Assembly: GCA_963774155.1 (NCBI GenBank)
Contig: CAVZDW010000012.1
Location: forward strand, 372,001 to 436,000
Source: DASSUW01 sp963774155
GTDB taxonomy: Bacteria; Actinomycetota; Thermoleophilia; Solirubrobacterales; Solirubrobacteraceae
Direction: 5' to 3'
Length of the DNA stretch: 64,000 nucleotides
Shown here piece after piece: positions 8,032-16,545 of the stretch (positions within the stretch are counted from its first letter, which is position 1; each line of letters begins with the position of its first letter). The position numbers and the translations under genes were made by a program. The notes beneath the pieces are model-generated. The model did no database searches. It had not been told where the DNA came from and worked only from the letters and a program-made list of their open reading frames with translations.

Positions 8032-9636
8032 TCAACGTTCGTCCGAGGCGCGGGCCGCGACGACCCGGAGCCCGTGGCCCGGCGCGCGGTACAGCCGGGG
8101 CACGCCGTCGAAGATGCGATCGATGTCCTTGCGTTCGAGCACCTCGTTGCGCAGGAGCGCACCGGCGAGGGCGTCGAGCTTGTCGCGATGCTCGTTGATC
8201 AGGCGCACCGCGCCGCGCATCGACTCGTCGGCGAGGTGCTGCTGCTCCTCGTCGCGCATCGAGCGGGTGCGGTCGGAGACGGCACCGCCCTCGGCCGAGA
8301 CCTGCCGCGAGGTGATCGACGTGCCCATGGCGTACTCGTGGATCATCGAGCGGGAGATCTCGGCGACGCGCCGGAGGTCGTCCGAGGCGCCCGTCGTGAT
8401 GGCCCCGAAGACGATCTCCTCCGCCGCGCGCCCGCCGAGCAGCACCGTCATGTAGTCGATGAGCTCCTCGCGCGTCTTGAGGTAGCGGTCCTCCTCGGGC
8501 AGGTTCAGCGTGTAGCCGAGGGCGCGCCCGCGCGGGACGATCGAGATCTTGTGGACGCGGTTGACGCCGGGGAGCAGCTCGGCGCACAGCGCGTGGCCGG
8601 CCTCGTGGAAGGCGACCACGCGGCGCTCGTGCTCGTTCATCGTGCGCCGCGACTGCATGCCGGCCACGACGCGCTCGAGGGCGGCGTCGAAGTGGCGCTG
8701 CGCGATCTCCGTGCAGACCTCGCGGGCGGCGAAGATGGCGGCCTCGTTCGCGAGGTTCGCGAGGTCGGCGCCGGTGAGGCCCGAGGTCTGGCGCGCCGTG
8801 AGGTGCAGGTCGATGTCGTCGGCCAGCGGCTTGTCCCGCGTGTGGACCTTGAGGATCGCCTCGCGGCCGGCCACGTCGGGCGGCGAGACGAAGATCTGGC
8901 GATCGAAGCGCCCGGGGCGCAGGAGCGCCGGGTCGAGCTTCTCGAGCAGGTTGGAGGCCGCGATGACGACGACGTCGCCGGTGCTGCCGAAGCCGTCCAT
9001 CTCGACGAGCAGCTGGTTGAGGGTCTGCTCGCGCTCGGAGTTGTTGTCCGAGCCGCGCTCGCCGCCGACGGCGTCGATCTCGTCGATGAAGACCACCGAG
9101 GGGCGGTGGCGGCGGGCCTCGTCGAACAGCCGCCGGATGCGGGCGGCGCCGAGGCCGGCGAACATCTCCACGAACGCGGCGGCCGACTGGGAGAAGAACT
9201 CGGCGCCCGACTCCTTGGCGACCGCCTTGGCCAGCAGCGTCTTGCCGGTGCCGGGCGGGCCGTGCAGGAGGATGCCCGAGGGGACGGAGGCGCCGAGCTT
9301 CTTGAAGCGCTCGGGGTCGCGCAGGAACTCCACGACCTCCTGGAGCTCGGCCTTCGCCTCGTCGGCGCCGGCCACCTCGGACCAGCCGATCGAGGTCTTG
9401 GACTCAGGCTTGATCTGCTGCGGCTTGGTCCGCGGCATGAGCCGCATCGTCCGCCAGAGGACGACGACGATGAGCAGCATGAACAGGATCGGAGCCCACA
9501 GCAGCGTCTCGTTCTTGACCTCGTCGAACAGCCCGATCTTGGGCTCCTGGATGACGGTGACGACCTTGACCGGCGTCCCCACGACCCACGTCGAGTTCGG
9601 CAGGGGATTCTGGAGCTCTTGCCCGTCAAGCAGCAT
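8032..9636 (-). CDS. ftsH: FtsH-type ATP-dependent zinc metalloprotease, reduced N-terminus
   Basis: 534 residues. One membrane segment (about 44-61) is followed by the AAA+ domain: Walker A GPPGTGKT 126-133, Walker B FIDEID, the arginine-finger region LLRPGRFDRQ. The zinc site HEAGH lies at 344-348. Canonical FtsH has two N-terminal helices flanking an extracytoplasmic domain; here the first helix and most of that domain are missing, leaving about 43 residues before the single helix. The ATG sits 6 nt after a CATACT box, supporting this start rather than a truncated call. Confidence 0.93.
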   Translation of the reverse strand: MLLDGQELQNPLPNSTWVVGTPVKVVTVIQEPKIGLFDEVKNETLLWAPILFMLLIVVVLWRTMRLMPRTKPQQIKPESKTSIGWSEVAGADEAKAELQEVVEFLRDPERFKKLGASVPSGILLHGPPGTGKTLLAKAVAKESGAEFFSQSAAAFVEMFAGLGAARIRRLFDEARRHRPSVVFIDEIDAVGGERGSDNNSEREQTLNQLLVEMDGFGSTGDVVVIAASNLLEKLDPALLRPGRFDRQIFVSPPDVAGREAILKVHTRDKPLADDIDLHLTARQTSGLTGADLANLANEAAIFAAREVCTEIAQRHFDAALERVVAGMQSRRTMNEHERRVVAFHEAGHALCAELLPGVNRVHKISIVPRGRALGYTLNLPEEDRYLKTREELIDYMTVLLGGRAAEEIVFGAITTGASDDLRRVAEISRSMIHEYAMGTSITSRQVSAEGGAVSDRTRSMRDEEQQHLADESMRGAVRLINEHRDKLDALAGALLRNEVLERKDIDRIFDGVPRLYRAPGHGLRVVAARASDER

Positions 9637-9642
9637 TGGGCA

Positions 9643-9648
9643 AGTATG
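9643..9648 (-). promoter_or_regulatory. -10 box (CATACT) for ftsH
   Basis: CATACT on the minus strand is followed by 6 nt and the ATG at 9636, fitting the leaderless pattern seen throughout the window. It also argues that the short FtsH N-terminus is genuine. Confidence 0.45.
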
Positions 9649-9724
9649 CCCCTACCACCAGCTTCTGGACTAGGGTCCAGACCCTAACCTGGACCATCGA
9701 TCGACCGCCGCGGGAATCGACGGT

Positions 9725-10540
9725 TCAGGTTTGAACGGAGGGCGAGGGTTGCTCCACGCGGAGGATCTCCGCGAGGGCCGCGCGGCCCACCTCGAGCTGG
9801 TGCTCGTCGGGCTCGCGGGTGCCGAGGACGCGCTGCAGCTCGAAGCCCGGACGGCGCAGCGCGCGGGCCAGCGGGCTGGTCGCGTTGCGCTCGCACCAGG
9901 CGAAGATCTCGACGGCGGCGGCGGTCGAGGCGACGGCCACCCCGGCGCCCGCCACGGGTCCCGGATGCTCGAGCACCCGCTTCACGAGCAGCGCGCCGGC
10001 CAGGTTGGAGGCGAGCATCGGCGTCACGAGATGCGAGCCGCAGCGGTCGTGCTCCTTGGCGGCGTCCGCGGCGTCGGCGGCGTCGTCGTCGGACTCGTAG
10101 GCGGCGATCGCCTTGTGCTCGACGCCGTGGTAGGCGGCCAGGTCGCCGCCGCGCAGGGCGAGCACGGCGGGCGCGAGCGAGAGCATGGCGGCGGCGCCCT
10201 CGCCGACCGTGCCGCCGATGCGGCGCCGCAGCAGCGCGCCCGAGAGCGAGGCCGCGGCCGCGACCCCGAGCACGCCGGGCGACTCGAACGGGAGCTTGGC
10301 CTGCGGCAGCGCGCGCTTCACGAGCGGGATGACCACGAACGCCTCCCCGAGGCGCACCACGCCGCGCAGGCCGGGCACGTCGTCGACGGCCCGGATGCGC
10401 GGCTTGCGGCCCGAGGCGGTGCGGATCTCGCCCGCGCTGTCGCGCACGGACGCGGCCCAGTGCGTCGGGCCGTGGACGAGCAGCCCGTTGCGCAGGGCCA
10501 TGCCGCCCAGCCTGAGCTTGCCTTCGGAGACAGGACTCAA
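9725..10540 (-). CDS. DUF1385 membrane protein
   Basis: 271 residues. The opening KLRLGGMALRNGLLVHGP and the central YHGVEHKAIAAYE plus HDRCGSHLVTPM are hallmark DUF1385 segments with conserved His, Glu and Cys. Several hydrophobic segments indicate an integral membrane protein, whose function is not established. The TTG start overlaps the M20 peptidase stop (TTGA), so it is coupled to that gene. The TGA stop lies about 90 nt upstream of ftsH. Confidence 0.87.
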   Translation of the reverse strand: MSPVSEGKLRLGGMALRNGLLVHGPTHWAASVRDSAGEIRTASGRKPRIRAVDDVPGLRGVVRLGEAFVVIPLVKRALPQAKLPFESPGVLGVAAAASLSGALLRRRIGGTVGEGAAAMLSLAPAVLALRGGDLAAYHGVEHKAIAAYESDDDAADAADAAKEHDRCGSHLVTPMLASNLAGALLVKRVLEHPGPVAGAGVAVASTAAAVEIFAWCERNATSPLARALRRPGFELQRVLGTREPDEHQLEVGRAALAEILRVEQPSPSVQT

Positions 10541-11832
10541 AGGAGCCTCCTGGGGAGGTCGAGGAAGAACGCGGTCGCGAACGCGAGGTCGCGCAGATCG
10601 ATCCGCTCGTCGTTCGAGTGGATCAGCGACCAGACGTCGTAGTAGCTCTGATGGCGCTGCGGGAAGAACCCGTACGCCGTGCAGTCCGGGAACGCCTCGC
10701 GGAACGTCCGCGAGTCCGTGAAGGCCGGGAGGACGCTCGGCACGGCCTCGGCGCCCGGGTCGTTCTCGGCGACCCAGTCGCGGATGGCGTCCATCAACGG
10801 CGTGGCGATCGCCGAGCGGTTGCCGACGACCTCCTCCATCACGTCGATCTCGAGGCCGTCCTGGCCGAGCAGCTCGCGGATGCGGCGCAGGCCGGCCGTG
10901 CCGTCCATGCCCGGCGGGAGCCGGCCGTCGACCTGCAGCTCGGCGCGGGCCGGCATCACGTTGATCTTGTCGGAGGCCGAGATGCGGGTCGGGACGGCGG
11001 TCACGCGCAGCGTCGGATCGACCATGGCCGCCAGGCGGGGCTCGCGCTCGCGGATGCGGGCGATCGCCGCGGCGGGGTCGGACGGGTCCTCGCCGATGGC
11101 CTCGAGCAGCGCGCGCGGCTCGGCGGCGACGTCGTACTCGGGCTGGGCCTCGCCGAGCCGGGCGAGGACCGGCGCGAGCTTGAGCAGCGCGTTGTCGCCG
11201 AACTCGGGGATCGAGGCGTGCCCCGCCACGCCGCGCGTGCGGAGCGTCAAGCGGAGGGTGCCCTTCTCGGCGACGCCGACCGGGTAGAACCGGCGGTCGC
11301 CGTAGGGCATCACGGAACCGCCGCCCTCGTTGACGAGCCAGTCCACGCGCACCTTGTCGGGATGCTGCTCGGTGAGCCACTGCGCGCCGAGCCGGCCGCC
11401 GACCTCCTCGTCGACCACCGAGATGACCTTCAGCTCGCCCCTGGCCGGGCGCCAGCCGCTGCGGGCCAGCGTCGCCGCGGCGACGACCTCGGCCGCGGTC
11501 TGGGACTTCATGTCGAGCGCTCCGCGGCCCCAGAGATGGCCGTCGGCGATCACGCCCGACCACGGGTCGTGCGTCCAGTCGTCGGGATCGGCCAGCACGG
11601 TGTCCACGTGGGAGAGGTAGCCGAGCGCGGGCCCGGGTTCGTCCCCGCCCAGGCGCGCGACGAGGTTGGGGCGATCCGGCTCGGCTCCCAGCAGCTCGAC
11701 CTCGAGGCCGGCTTCGCGCAGGTAGGCGGCGAGCCATTCCTGGCACTCCCGCTCGTTCCCGGGCGGGTTCACGGTCTTGAACTGGATGAGCCGCGCCAGG
11801 ACGTCGGCGGCCTCCTGCTCGGGCGCGGCCAT
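10537..11832 (-). CDS. M20-family metallopeptidase / amidohydrolase
   Basis: 431 residues. Zinc-site motifs are YLSHVDTV (His), WGRGALDMK (bridging Asp), SVVDEEVGG (catalytic Glu pair), and a late His near RHQSYYD. A lid domain lies between. Length and motifs match the ArgE/DapE/carboxypeptidase G2 group that hydrolyses N-acyl amino acids or dipeptides; the substrate is unclear. The ATG at 11832 has GGGGTCTGACCCC palindromes upstream, in the gap to rarA. Confidence 0.88.
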   Translation of the reverse strand: MAAPEQEAADVLARLIQFKTVNPPGNERECQEWLAAYLREAGLEVELLGAEPDRPNLVARLGGDEPGPALGYLSHVDTVLADPDDWTHDPWSGVIADGHLWGRGALDMKSQTAAEVVAAATLARSGWRPARGELKVISVVDEEVGGRLGAQWLTEQHPDKVRVDWLVNEGGGSVMPYGDRRFYPVGVAEKGTLRLTLRTRGVAGHASIPEFGDNALLKLAPVLARLGEAQPEYDVAAEPRALLEAIGEDPSDPAAAIARIREREPRLAAMVDPTLRVTAVPTRISASDKINVMPARAELQVDGRLPPGMDGTAGLRRIRELLGQDGLEIDVMEEVVGNRSAIATPLMDAIRDWVAENDPGAEAVPSVLPAFTDSRTFREAFPDCTAYGFFPQRHQSYYDVWSLIHSNDERIDLRDLAFATAFFLDLPRRLL

Positions 11833-11852
11833 GTAAACGATGCTAGTGCGTC

Positions 11853-11931
11853 GGGGTCTGACCCCCTCACGCCTTATACCCGTGACGGGGTCTGACCCCC
11901 ACGCGTTATACCCGTGACGGGGTCTGACCCC
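11853..11931. repeat. Three tandem REP-like palindromes GGGGTCTGACCCC
   Basis: The 13-mer GGGGTCTGACCCC, palindromic around its central T, occurs at 11853-11865, 11887-11899 and 11919-11931. The second and third are preceded by the same TTATACCCGTGAC spacer, so the unit is about 32-34 bp. The array fills the divergent space between the M20 and rarA genes. Similar GGGGTC(A/T)GACCCC sequences are known as dispersed extragenic palindromes in many bacteria. No transposase is nearby. Confidence 0.8.
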
Positions 11932-11971
11932 CTTGGCGGCGGGTGACGCCCCGCTGCGCGAAGATGTCCGT

Positions 11972-13276
11972 ATGGAGCGCTTGTTCGATCCGCCCGAGGA
12001 GCGCCCCGGTGACCGCCTTCCGCCCGACGGCCCGCTCGCCGCGCGGATGCGGCCGCGGACGCTGGACGAGTTCGTCGGCCAGGAGCACCTGCTCGGCGAG
12101 GGCTCGGCCCTCCGCGGCGCGCTGGAGTCCGGCCACCCGCACTCGATGGTCCTCTACGGCCCGCCCGGCACCGGCAAGACCACGCTGGCCCGGCTCGCGG
12201 CCGAGCACGCCGACGCGGCCTTCGAGGAGCTGTCCGCCGTGCAGGCCGGCCGCGCCGAGGTGCGCGAGGTGCTCGCCCGCGCGAAGGAGCGCAAGCAGGG
12301 CGGCCGCGCGACGATCTTCTTCCTCGACGAGATCCACCGCTTCAACAAGGCGCAGCAGGACGCGCTGCTGCCCGCCGTCGAGGAGGGCCTGGTGACGCTG
12401 ATCGGCGCCACCACCGAGAACCCGTACTTCGAGGTCAACAGCGCGCTCCTCTCGCGGACGCAGATCTACCAGCTCGAGCAGCTCACCACGGGCCACATCG
12501 AGACGCTGCTCCGGCGGGCGGTCGAGCGCGGCGAGTGCCCCAAGGTCGAGGTCCCCGACGACGTGCTCGCGTTCCTCGCCACCCGCTCCAACGGCGACGC
12601 CCGCACCGCGCTGAACGCGCTCGAGCTCGCGTGCACGACCGCCGTCGGCGAGCGGCTGACGCTGGCCGAGGCCGAGGACGCGATCCAGCGCAAGGCCGTC
12701 CTCTACGACAAGGGCGGCGACCAGCACTACGACTACATCTCGGCGTGGATCAAGGCCACGCGCGGCTCGGACCCCGACGCCTCGCTCTACTACCTCGCGG
12801 CCATGCTCGAGGGCGGCGAGGACCCGCGCTTCATCGCCCGGCGCATGATCATCCTGGCCAGCGAGGACGTGGGGAACGCCGACCCGCAGGCGCTGCCGAT
12901 CGCCGTGGCCGCCGCGCACGCGGTCGAGCACGTCGGGCTGCCGGAGGGCTGGTTCCCGCTCGCCCAGTGCGCCATCTACCTCTCGCTGGCGCCGAAGTCC
13001 GACGCCGTCAAGCGCGCGATCGGCGCGGTCCGCTCGCACATCGCCGAGCACGGCGCCGCGCGGCCGCCCGCCGCCCTCCAGTCCGCCGCCTACCCGGGGG
13101 CCAAGACGCTCGGGCGCGGCGCCGGCTACGACTACCCGCACGACCATCCCGGCCACGTGAACGACCAGAACCACCTGCCCGAGCGGCTCGGCGACCTGCG
13201 CTTCTACAAGCCGGACGACGCCGAGGCCGACCTGCGCGAGCGGCTGGAGCGCATCCGGAAGGCTCGCGGCCGGTGA
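11972..13276 (+). CDS. rarA: Replication-associated recombination protein A (MgsA/RarA AAA+ ATPase)
   Basis: 434 residues. It opens with the family signature LAARMRPRTLDEFVGQEHLL. Walker A is YGPPGTGKTTLA, Walker B IFFLDEIHRFNKAQQDALLP, sensor 1 IGATTENPYFEVN. The C-terminal tetramerisation region contains the family's DPDASLYYLAAMLEGGEDP. RarA acts at stalled replication forks. The ATG at 11972 is preferred over an upstream in-frame start because it fits the family's N-terminal length. The methyltransferase overlaps its stop (GTGA). Confidence 0.96.
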   Translation: MERLFDPPEERPGDRLPPDGPLAARMRPRTLDEFVGQEHLLGEGSALRGALESGHPHSMVLYGPPGTGKTTLARLAAEHADAAFEELSAVQAGRAEVREVLARAKERKQGGRATIFFLDEIHRFNKAQQDALLPAVEEGLVTLIGATTENPYFEVNSALLSRTQIYQLEQLTTGHIETLLRRAVERGECPKVEVPDDVLAFLATRSNGDARTALNALELACTTAVGERLTLAEAEDAIQRKAVLYDKGGDQHYDYISAWIKATRGSDPDASLYYLAAMLEGGEDPRFIARRMIILASEDVGNADPQALPIAVAAAHAVEHVGLPEGWFPLAQCAIYLSLAPKSDAVKRAIGAVRSHIAEHGAARPPAALQSAAYPGAKTLGRGAGYDYPHDHPGHVNDQNHLPERLGDLRFYKPDDAEADLRERLERIRKARGR

Positions 13277-14031
13277 GGGTCCATCCGCTCGCGGCCCGCG
13301 CGTTCGACGCGATGGCCGACGACTACGACCGCGGCCGCCCGGGCTGGCCGGCCGATGCGGTCGCCGCGCTGGTCGAGCGCCTCGGCGCGACGACGGTGCT
13401 CGACCTCGCCGCCGGCACCGGCAAGCTCACCCAGGTCCTCGCCCCGCTCGCCGAGGTGATCGCGGTCGAGCCGCTCGCCGGCATGCGACGGGTTCTCGAG
13501 GCGCGCGTGCCCGGCGTGCGTGTGCTCGACGGCACGGCCGAGGCGATCCCGCTGCCGGACGCGTCCGTCGACGCGGCGTTCGTCGCCGAGGCCTTCCACT
13601 GGTTCGACGCGCCGCGCGCGCTCGGGGAGCTCGCGCGGGTCATCCGGCCTGGCGGTCACCTCGTCCTCGTGTGGAACTACCTCGTCGACGAGCACCCGGA
13701 GGTCCTCGACGAGCTGTTCGAGGTCGTGATGGCGCACCGCACGCCCGAGGCCGAGGGGCGCACGCGCGAGTCGTCGCCGTGGCGCGAGGCGCTCGAGGCC
13801 GACGCGCGGTTCGAGGCGATCGCCGACGAGGAGGCGCCGCACGTCCAGCACACCAATCGCGACGAGATGGTGGCCAACATCGCCTCGTTCAGCTCGATCG
13901 GCGGCCTCCCCGACGATGCGCGGGCCGCCGCGCTGGCCGACGTGCGCAGCGTGCTCGACCGCCACGGCGTGGAGGACCTCGAGATTCCGCTGGTCACGAA
14001 GATCACGACAGCGCGGCGCGGCGATGGCTGA
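13273..14031 (+). CDS. Class I SAM-dependent methyltransferase
   Basis: 252 residues, Rossmann fold. Motif I is VLDLAAGTGKLTQVLAP, post-I is VIAVEPLAGM, then LDGTAEAIPLPDASVDAAFVAEAFHWF, characteristic of UbiE/YcgJ-type enzymes; the substrate is unknown. The GTG start overlaps the rarA TGA by 4 nt, and the next gene begins 8 nt before this stop, so all three form one operon. Confidence 0.88.
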   Translation: MRVHPLAARAFDAMADDYDRGRPGWPADAVAALVERLGATTVLDLAAGTGKLTQVLAPLAEVIAVEPLAGMRRVLEARVPGVRVLDGTAEAIPLPDASVDAAFVAEAFHWFDAPRALGELARVIRPGGHLVLVWNYLVDEHPEVLDELFEVVMAHRTPEAEGRTRESSPWREALEADARFEAIADEEAPHVQHTNRDEMVANIASFSSIGGLPDDARAAALADVRSVLDRHGVEDLEIPLVTKITTARRGDG

Positions 14032-15502
14032 GCTCGAGTCGCGCTCGCCGACGACCGGCGAGGTCCTCGGCACGGTGAAGGCCGCGGGCGCGGACGACGT
14101 CCGCGCGGCGGCCGAGGCGGCGCGGCTCGTCCAGCCCCTGTGGGCCGCCGTCCCGGCGCGGGCGCGGGCCAACTACCTGCGCCGCGCGGCGCAGGCCGTG
14201 CTCGACGAGCTCGATCGGCTGTCGCGGCTGATCGCCCGCGAGACCGGCCGCCCACGCAGCGAGGCGCTGCTCGCCGAGCTGCTGCCGTCGGTCAGCGGGC
14301 TGCACGCGCTGGCCGACGACGGGCCTCGCGCGCTCGCCGACGAGCGCCTCGGCCGGCCGTCGCTCCTGCGCGCCGGCCGCCGCGCGGTGCTCGTCCAGGC
14401 GCCCGCGGGCGTGGTCGGCGTGCGCGGCCGCAGCGCCTCGCCGTGGGCCGAGCCGCTGCTCGAGTCGGCTGCCTCCCTCCTGGCCGGCGACGCGGTGCTC
14501 CTCACGCCCTCGGCACCGCTCGTCGGGGAGCGGATCGCCGCCGCCTTCCTGCGCGCGGGCGTGCCCGGCGAGCTGATCGCCGTGCTGCACGACGCGGAGC
14601 TCGACGGGCTCGACCGCGTCGTCGACCTCGGCGGCGACGAGGCGAAGGCGACGATGCTCGTGCTCGAGGGCGCCGCGCTCGACGCCACGGTCGCCGGCGC
14701 GCTGTGGGCGGCCTTCGCGGGCGCCGGCCGCCATCCCGCCGCGGTCGGCCGCCTGATCGTGGCCGGGCCGGCCGACGCGCTGCTCGAGCGGCTCGTCTCG
14801 GGCGCCCTGCGCCTGCGCGTCGGCGACCCGACCCACGCCGACACCGAGGTCGGCCCGCTCGCCTCGCACGACGACCTCGCGGCCGTCGAGCGGCTCGTCG
14901 CCGAGGCCGAGGCCGGCGGCGCCGAGCGGCTGTGCGGCGGCCGGCTGACGCTGCCCGGCCTGGCGGGCGCGTTCTACGCCCCGGCCGTCCTCCGCGACGT
15001 GGCGGCGGACGCCCAGCTCACCCGCGAGATGCCCCCCGGCCCGGTGCTCGCCGTGCTCGAGGCCGCATCGATGGACGAGGCGATCGCCCTCGCCGCCGAC
15101 CACGCCCAGACGCCGATCTCCGTGTGGACCGAGGACCGCCGGCGCGGTGAGCGGATCGCCCGCACGCTCGGGAGCGAGCTGACCTGGGTCAACGAGCACG
15201 GCCAAGCGGTGCCGTCGGTCCCCGTCCGCCTCGCGCGCCACACCGAGCCGCAGCGTCTCGCCTCCCAGGCCGCGGTCGTGCGGGCGGCGCGCTGGCTGCC
15301 GTACGACCCGGCGCTCGTGAGCACGCGGACGGCGGTGGCGCGCGTCCTCCACGGCCGCGAGAGCGAGCGGCTCGGCGCGCTCAAGGAGGGCGCGATACCG
15401 GCGACGCGGCTCGCGCTGCGCGCCGCGCGGGCCCGGGCTCAGCGGCTGAAGCGGTCCGGGGCGAACGGCGCGAGGTCGACGAGCGACGGCTCGCCGCAGT
15501 AG
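14024..15502 (+). CDS. Aldehyde-dehydrogenase-like protein lacking the catalytic Cys
   Basis: 492 residues with ALDH architecture: ESRSPTTGEVLG at the start, ASPWAEPLLESAASLLAGDAVLLTPS where active enzymes have PWNFP...GN.VVLKP, and WVNEHGQAVPSVP near the end. Where ALDHs have GQxC, this protein has FAGAGRHPAAVGR, with no Cys. The oxyanion Asn and the usual EIFGPV segment (here EMPPGPV) are also altered. It is probably a pseudoenzyme or a member with changed chemistry. Its 3' end overlaps the convergent FAD oxidase by 64 nt. Confidence 0.75.
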   Translation: MAELESRSPTTGEVLGTVKAAGADDVRAAAEAARLVQPLWAAVPARARANYLRRAAQAVLDELDRLSRLIARETGRPRSEALLAELLPSVSGLHALADDGPRALADERLGRPSLLRAGRRAVLVQAPAGVVGVRGRSASPWAEPLLESAASLLAGDAVLLTPSAPLVGERIAAAFLRAGVPGELIAVLHDAELDGLDRVVDLGGDEAKATMLVLEGAALDATVAGALWAAFAGAGRHPAAVGRLIVAGPADALLERLVSGALRLRVGDPTHADTEVGPLASHDDLAAVERLVAEAEAGGAERLCGGRLTLPGLAGAFYAPAVLRDVAADAQLTREMPPGPVLAVLEAASMDEAIALAADHAQTPISVWTEDRRRGERIARTLGSELTWVNEHGQAVPSVPVRLARHTEPQRLASQAAVVRAARWLPYDPALVSTRTAVARVLHGRESERLGALKEGAIPATRLALRAARARAQRLKRSGANGARSTSDGSPQ

Positions 15503-16545
15503 GCCTGCGCGATCAGCCGGCCCGTCACCGGACCGAGCGCGACCCCGGCGCCCTCGTGACCGGTCGCCAGCCACACGCCCTCGACGGCGGACGCCCCGAT
15601 GGCCGGGAGATGGTCGGGAAGCCACGGCCGCAGCCCGGCCCAGGCGGCGACCCGCGGGAGCTGCGCCAGCCGCGGGAAGAGCCGCGCCGCGCGGGCGACC
15701 ATCGCCTCGGACACCGCATCGTCGACCGCGGTGTCGAAGCCCCGCCGCTCCCGGCTCGAGCCCACCAGCACGTCGCCGTCCCACGTCGTCTCGACCACCG
15801 TCGTCACCTGCAGCCCGGCTTCGGCGCTCGCCACCGAGGTGAGATAGGAGCCGTCGACGACCTTGTGCCGCACCGGCAGCGGACCCAGCCGGACGAGCTG
15901 GCCCTTGCGCGGCTCCAGCGGCAGCGGCACTCCGGCCGACTCGGCCAGCGCGCGGCTCCACGGACCCGCCGCGATCACGACCGCGCCCGCGGCGATCCGC
16001 TCGCCGTCGGCGAGCACGACGCCGTCGCCCGACACGGAGGCGACACGGGCGCCGGTGCGGACGTCGGCGCCGGCCTCCACCGCCTCCCGGGCGAGAGCGC
16101 GGGCGATGGCCCGCGGCGCGCACTGGAGGTCGTCCGGGAAGAAGCTCGCGCCGAAGAGCGGCCCGGTCAGCTCCGGCTCGATCTCTTTGACGTCGCGCAC
16201 GAGCTCGGACCGGACACCGGTCAGCCGCTCCAGCCGCGCCGGCTCCGCCGCCCAGGTCGCGGCCTCGGGATGCACGATGAGCGCTCCCTTGCGGCGGATC
16301 CGCGCCTCGTCGCCGAGCCGCTCCTCCAGCTCGTCGAACAGCTCGCGGCCGCGCAGGGACAGCTCCAGCTCCGGCCCGGCGTCCTTGTCCGAGCAGAGCA
16401 CGTTGCCCTCGCCGAGCCCGGTCGTGCCGCCGGAGACCTCACCGGCGTCGAGCAGGACGACGGCGACCCCGCGGACCGCCAGCTCGCGCGCGGTGGCGGC
16501 GCCGACGATCCCCGCGCCGACGACCGCGACCTCGCGCGGCCTCAC
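15439..16545 (-). CDS. FAD-dependent D-amino-acid oxidase family (probable D-hydroxyproline oxidase/dehydrogenase)
   Basis: 368 residues. The N-terminal Rossmann motif VAVVGAGIVGAATARELA is followed by VLLDAGEVSGGTTG, and the C-terminal ATGHEGAGVALGPVTGRL closes the FAD site (DadA/DAO family). In this context, after a hydroxyproline epimerase and a DHDPS-like deaminase, the expected reaction is oxidation of cis-4-hydroxy-D-proline to pyrroline-4-hydroxy-2-carboxylate. The GTG at 16545 overlaps the epimerase stop (GTGA); no plausible start lies upstream. Confidence 0.82.
   Translation of the reverse strand: MRPREVAVVGAGIVGAATARELAVRGVAVVLLDAGEVSGGTTGLGEGNVLCSDKDAGPELELSLRGRELFDELEERLGDEARIRRKGALIVHPEAATWAAEPARLERLTGVRSELVRDVKEIEPELTGPLFGASFFPDDLQCAPRAIARALAREAVEAGADVRTGARVASVSGDGVVLADGERIAAGAVVIAAGPWSRALAESAGVPLPLEPRKGQLVRLGPLPVRHKVVDGSYLTSVASAEAGLQVTTVVETTWDGDVLVGSSRERRGFDTAVDDAVSEAMVARAARLFPRLAQLPRVAAWAGLRPWLPDHLPAIGASAVEGVWLATGHEGAGVALGPVTGRLIAQAYCGEPSLVDLAPFAPDRFSR

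Noticed and set aside
11853..11931. Tandem palindromes as a CRISPR array
   Set aside because: Units are 32-34 bp with nearly identical spacers and no cas genes; they fit REP-like repeats.
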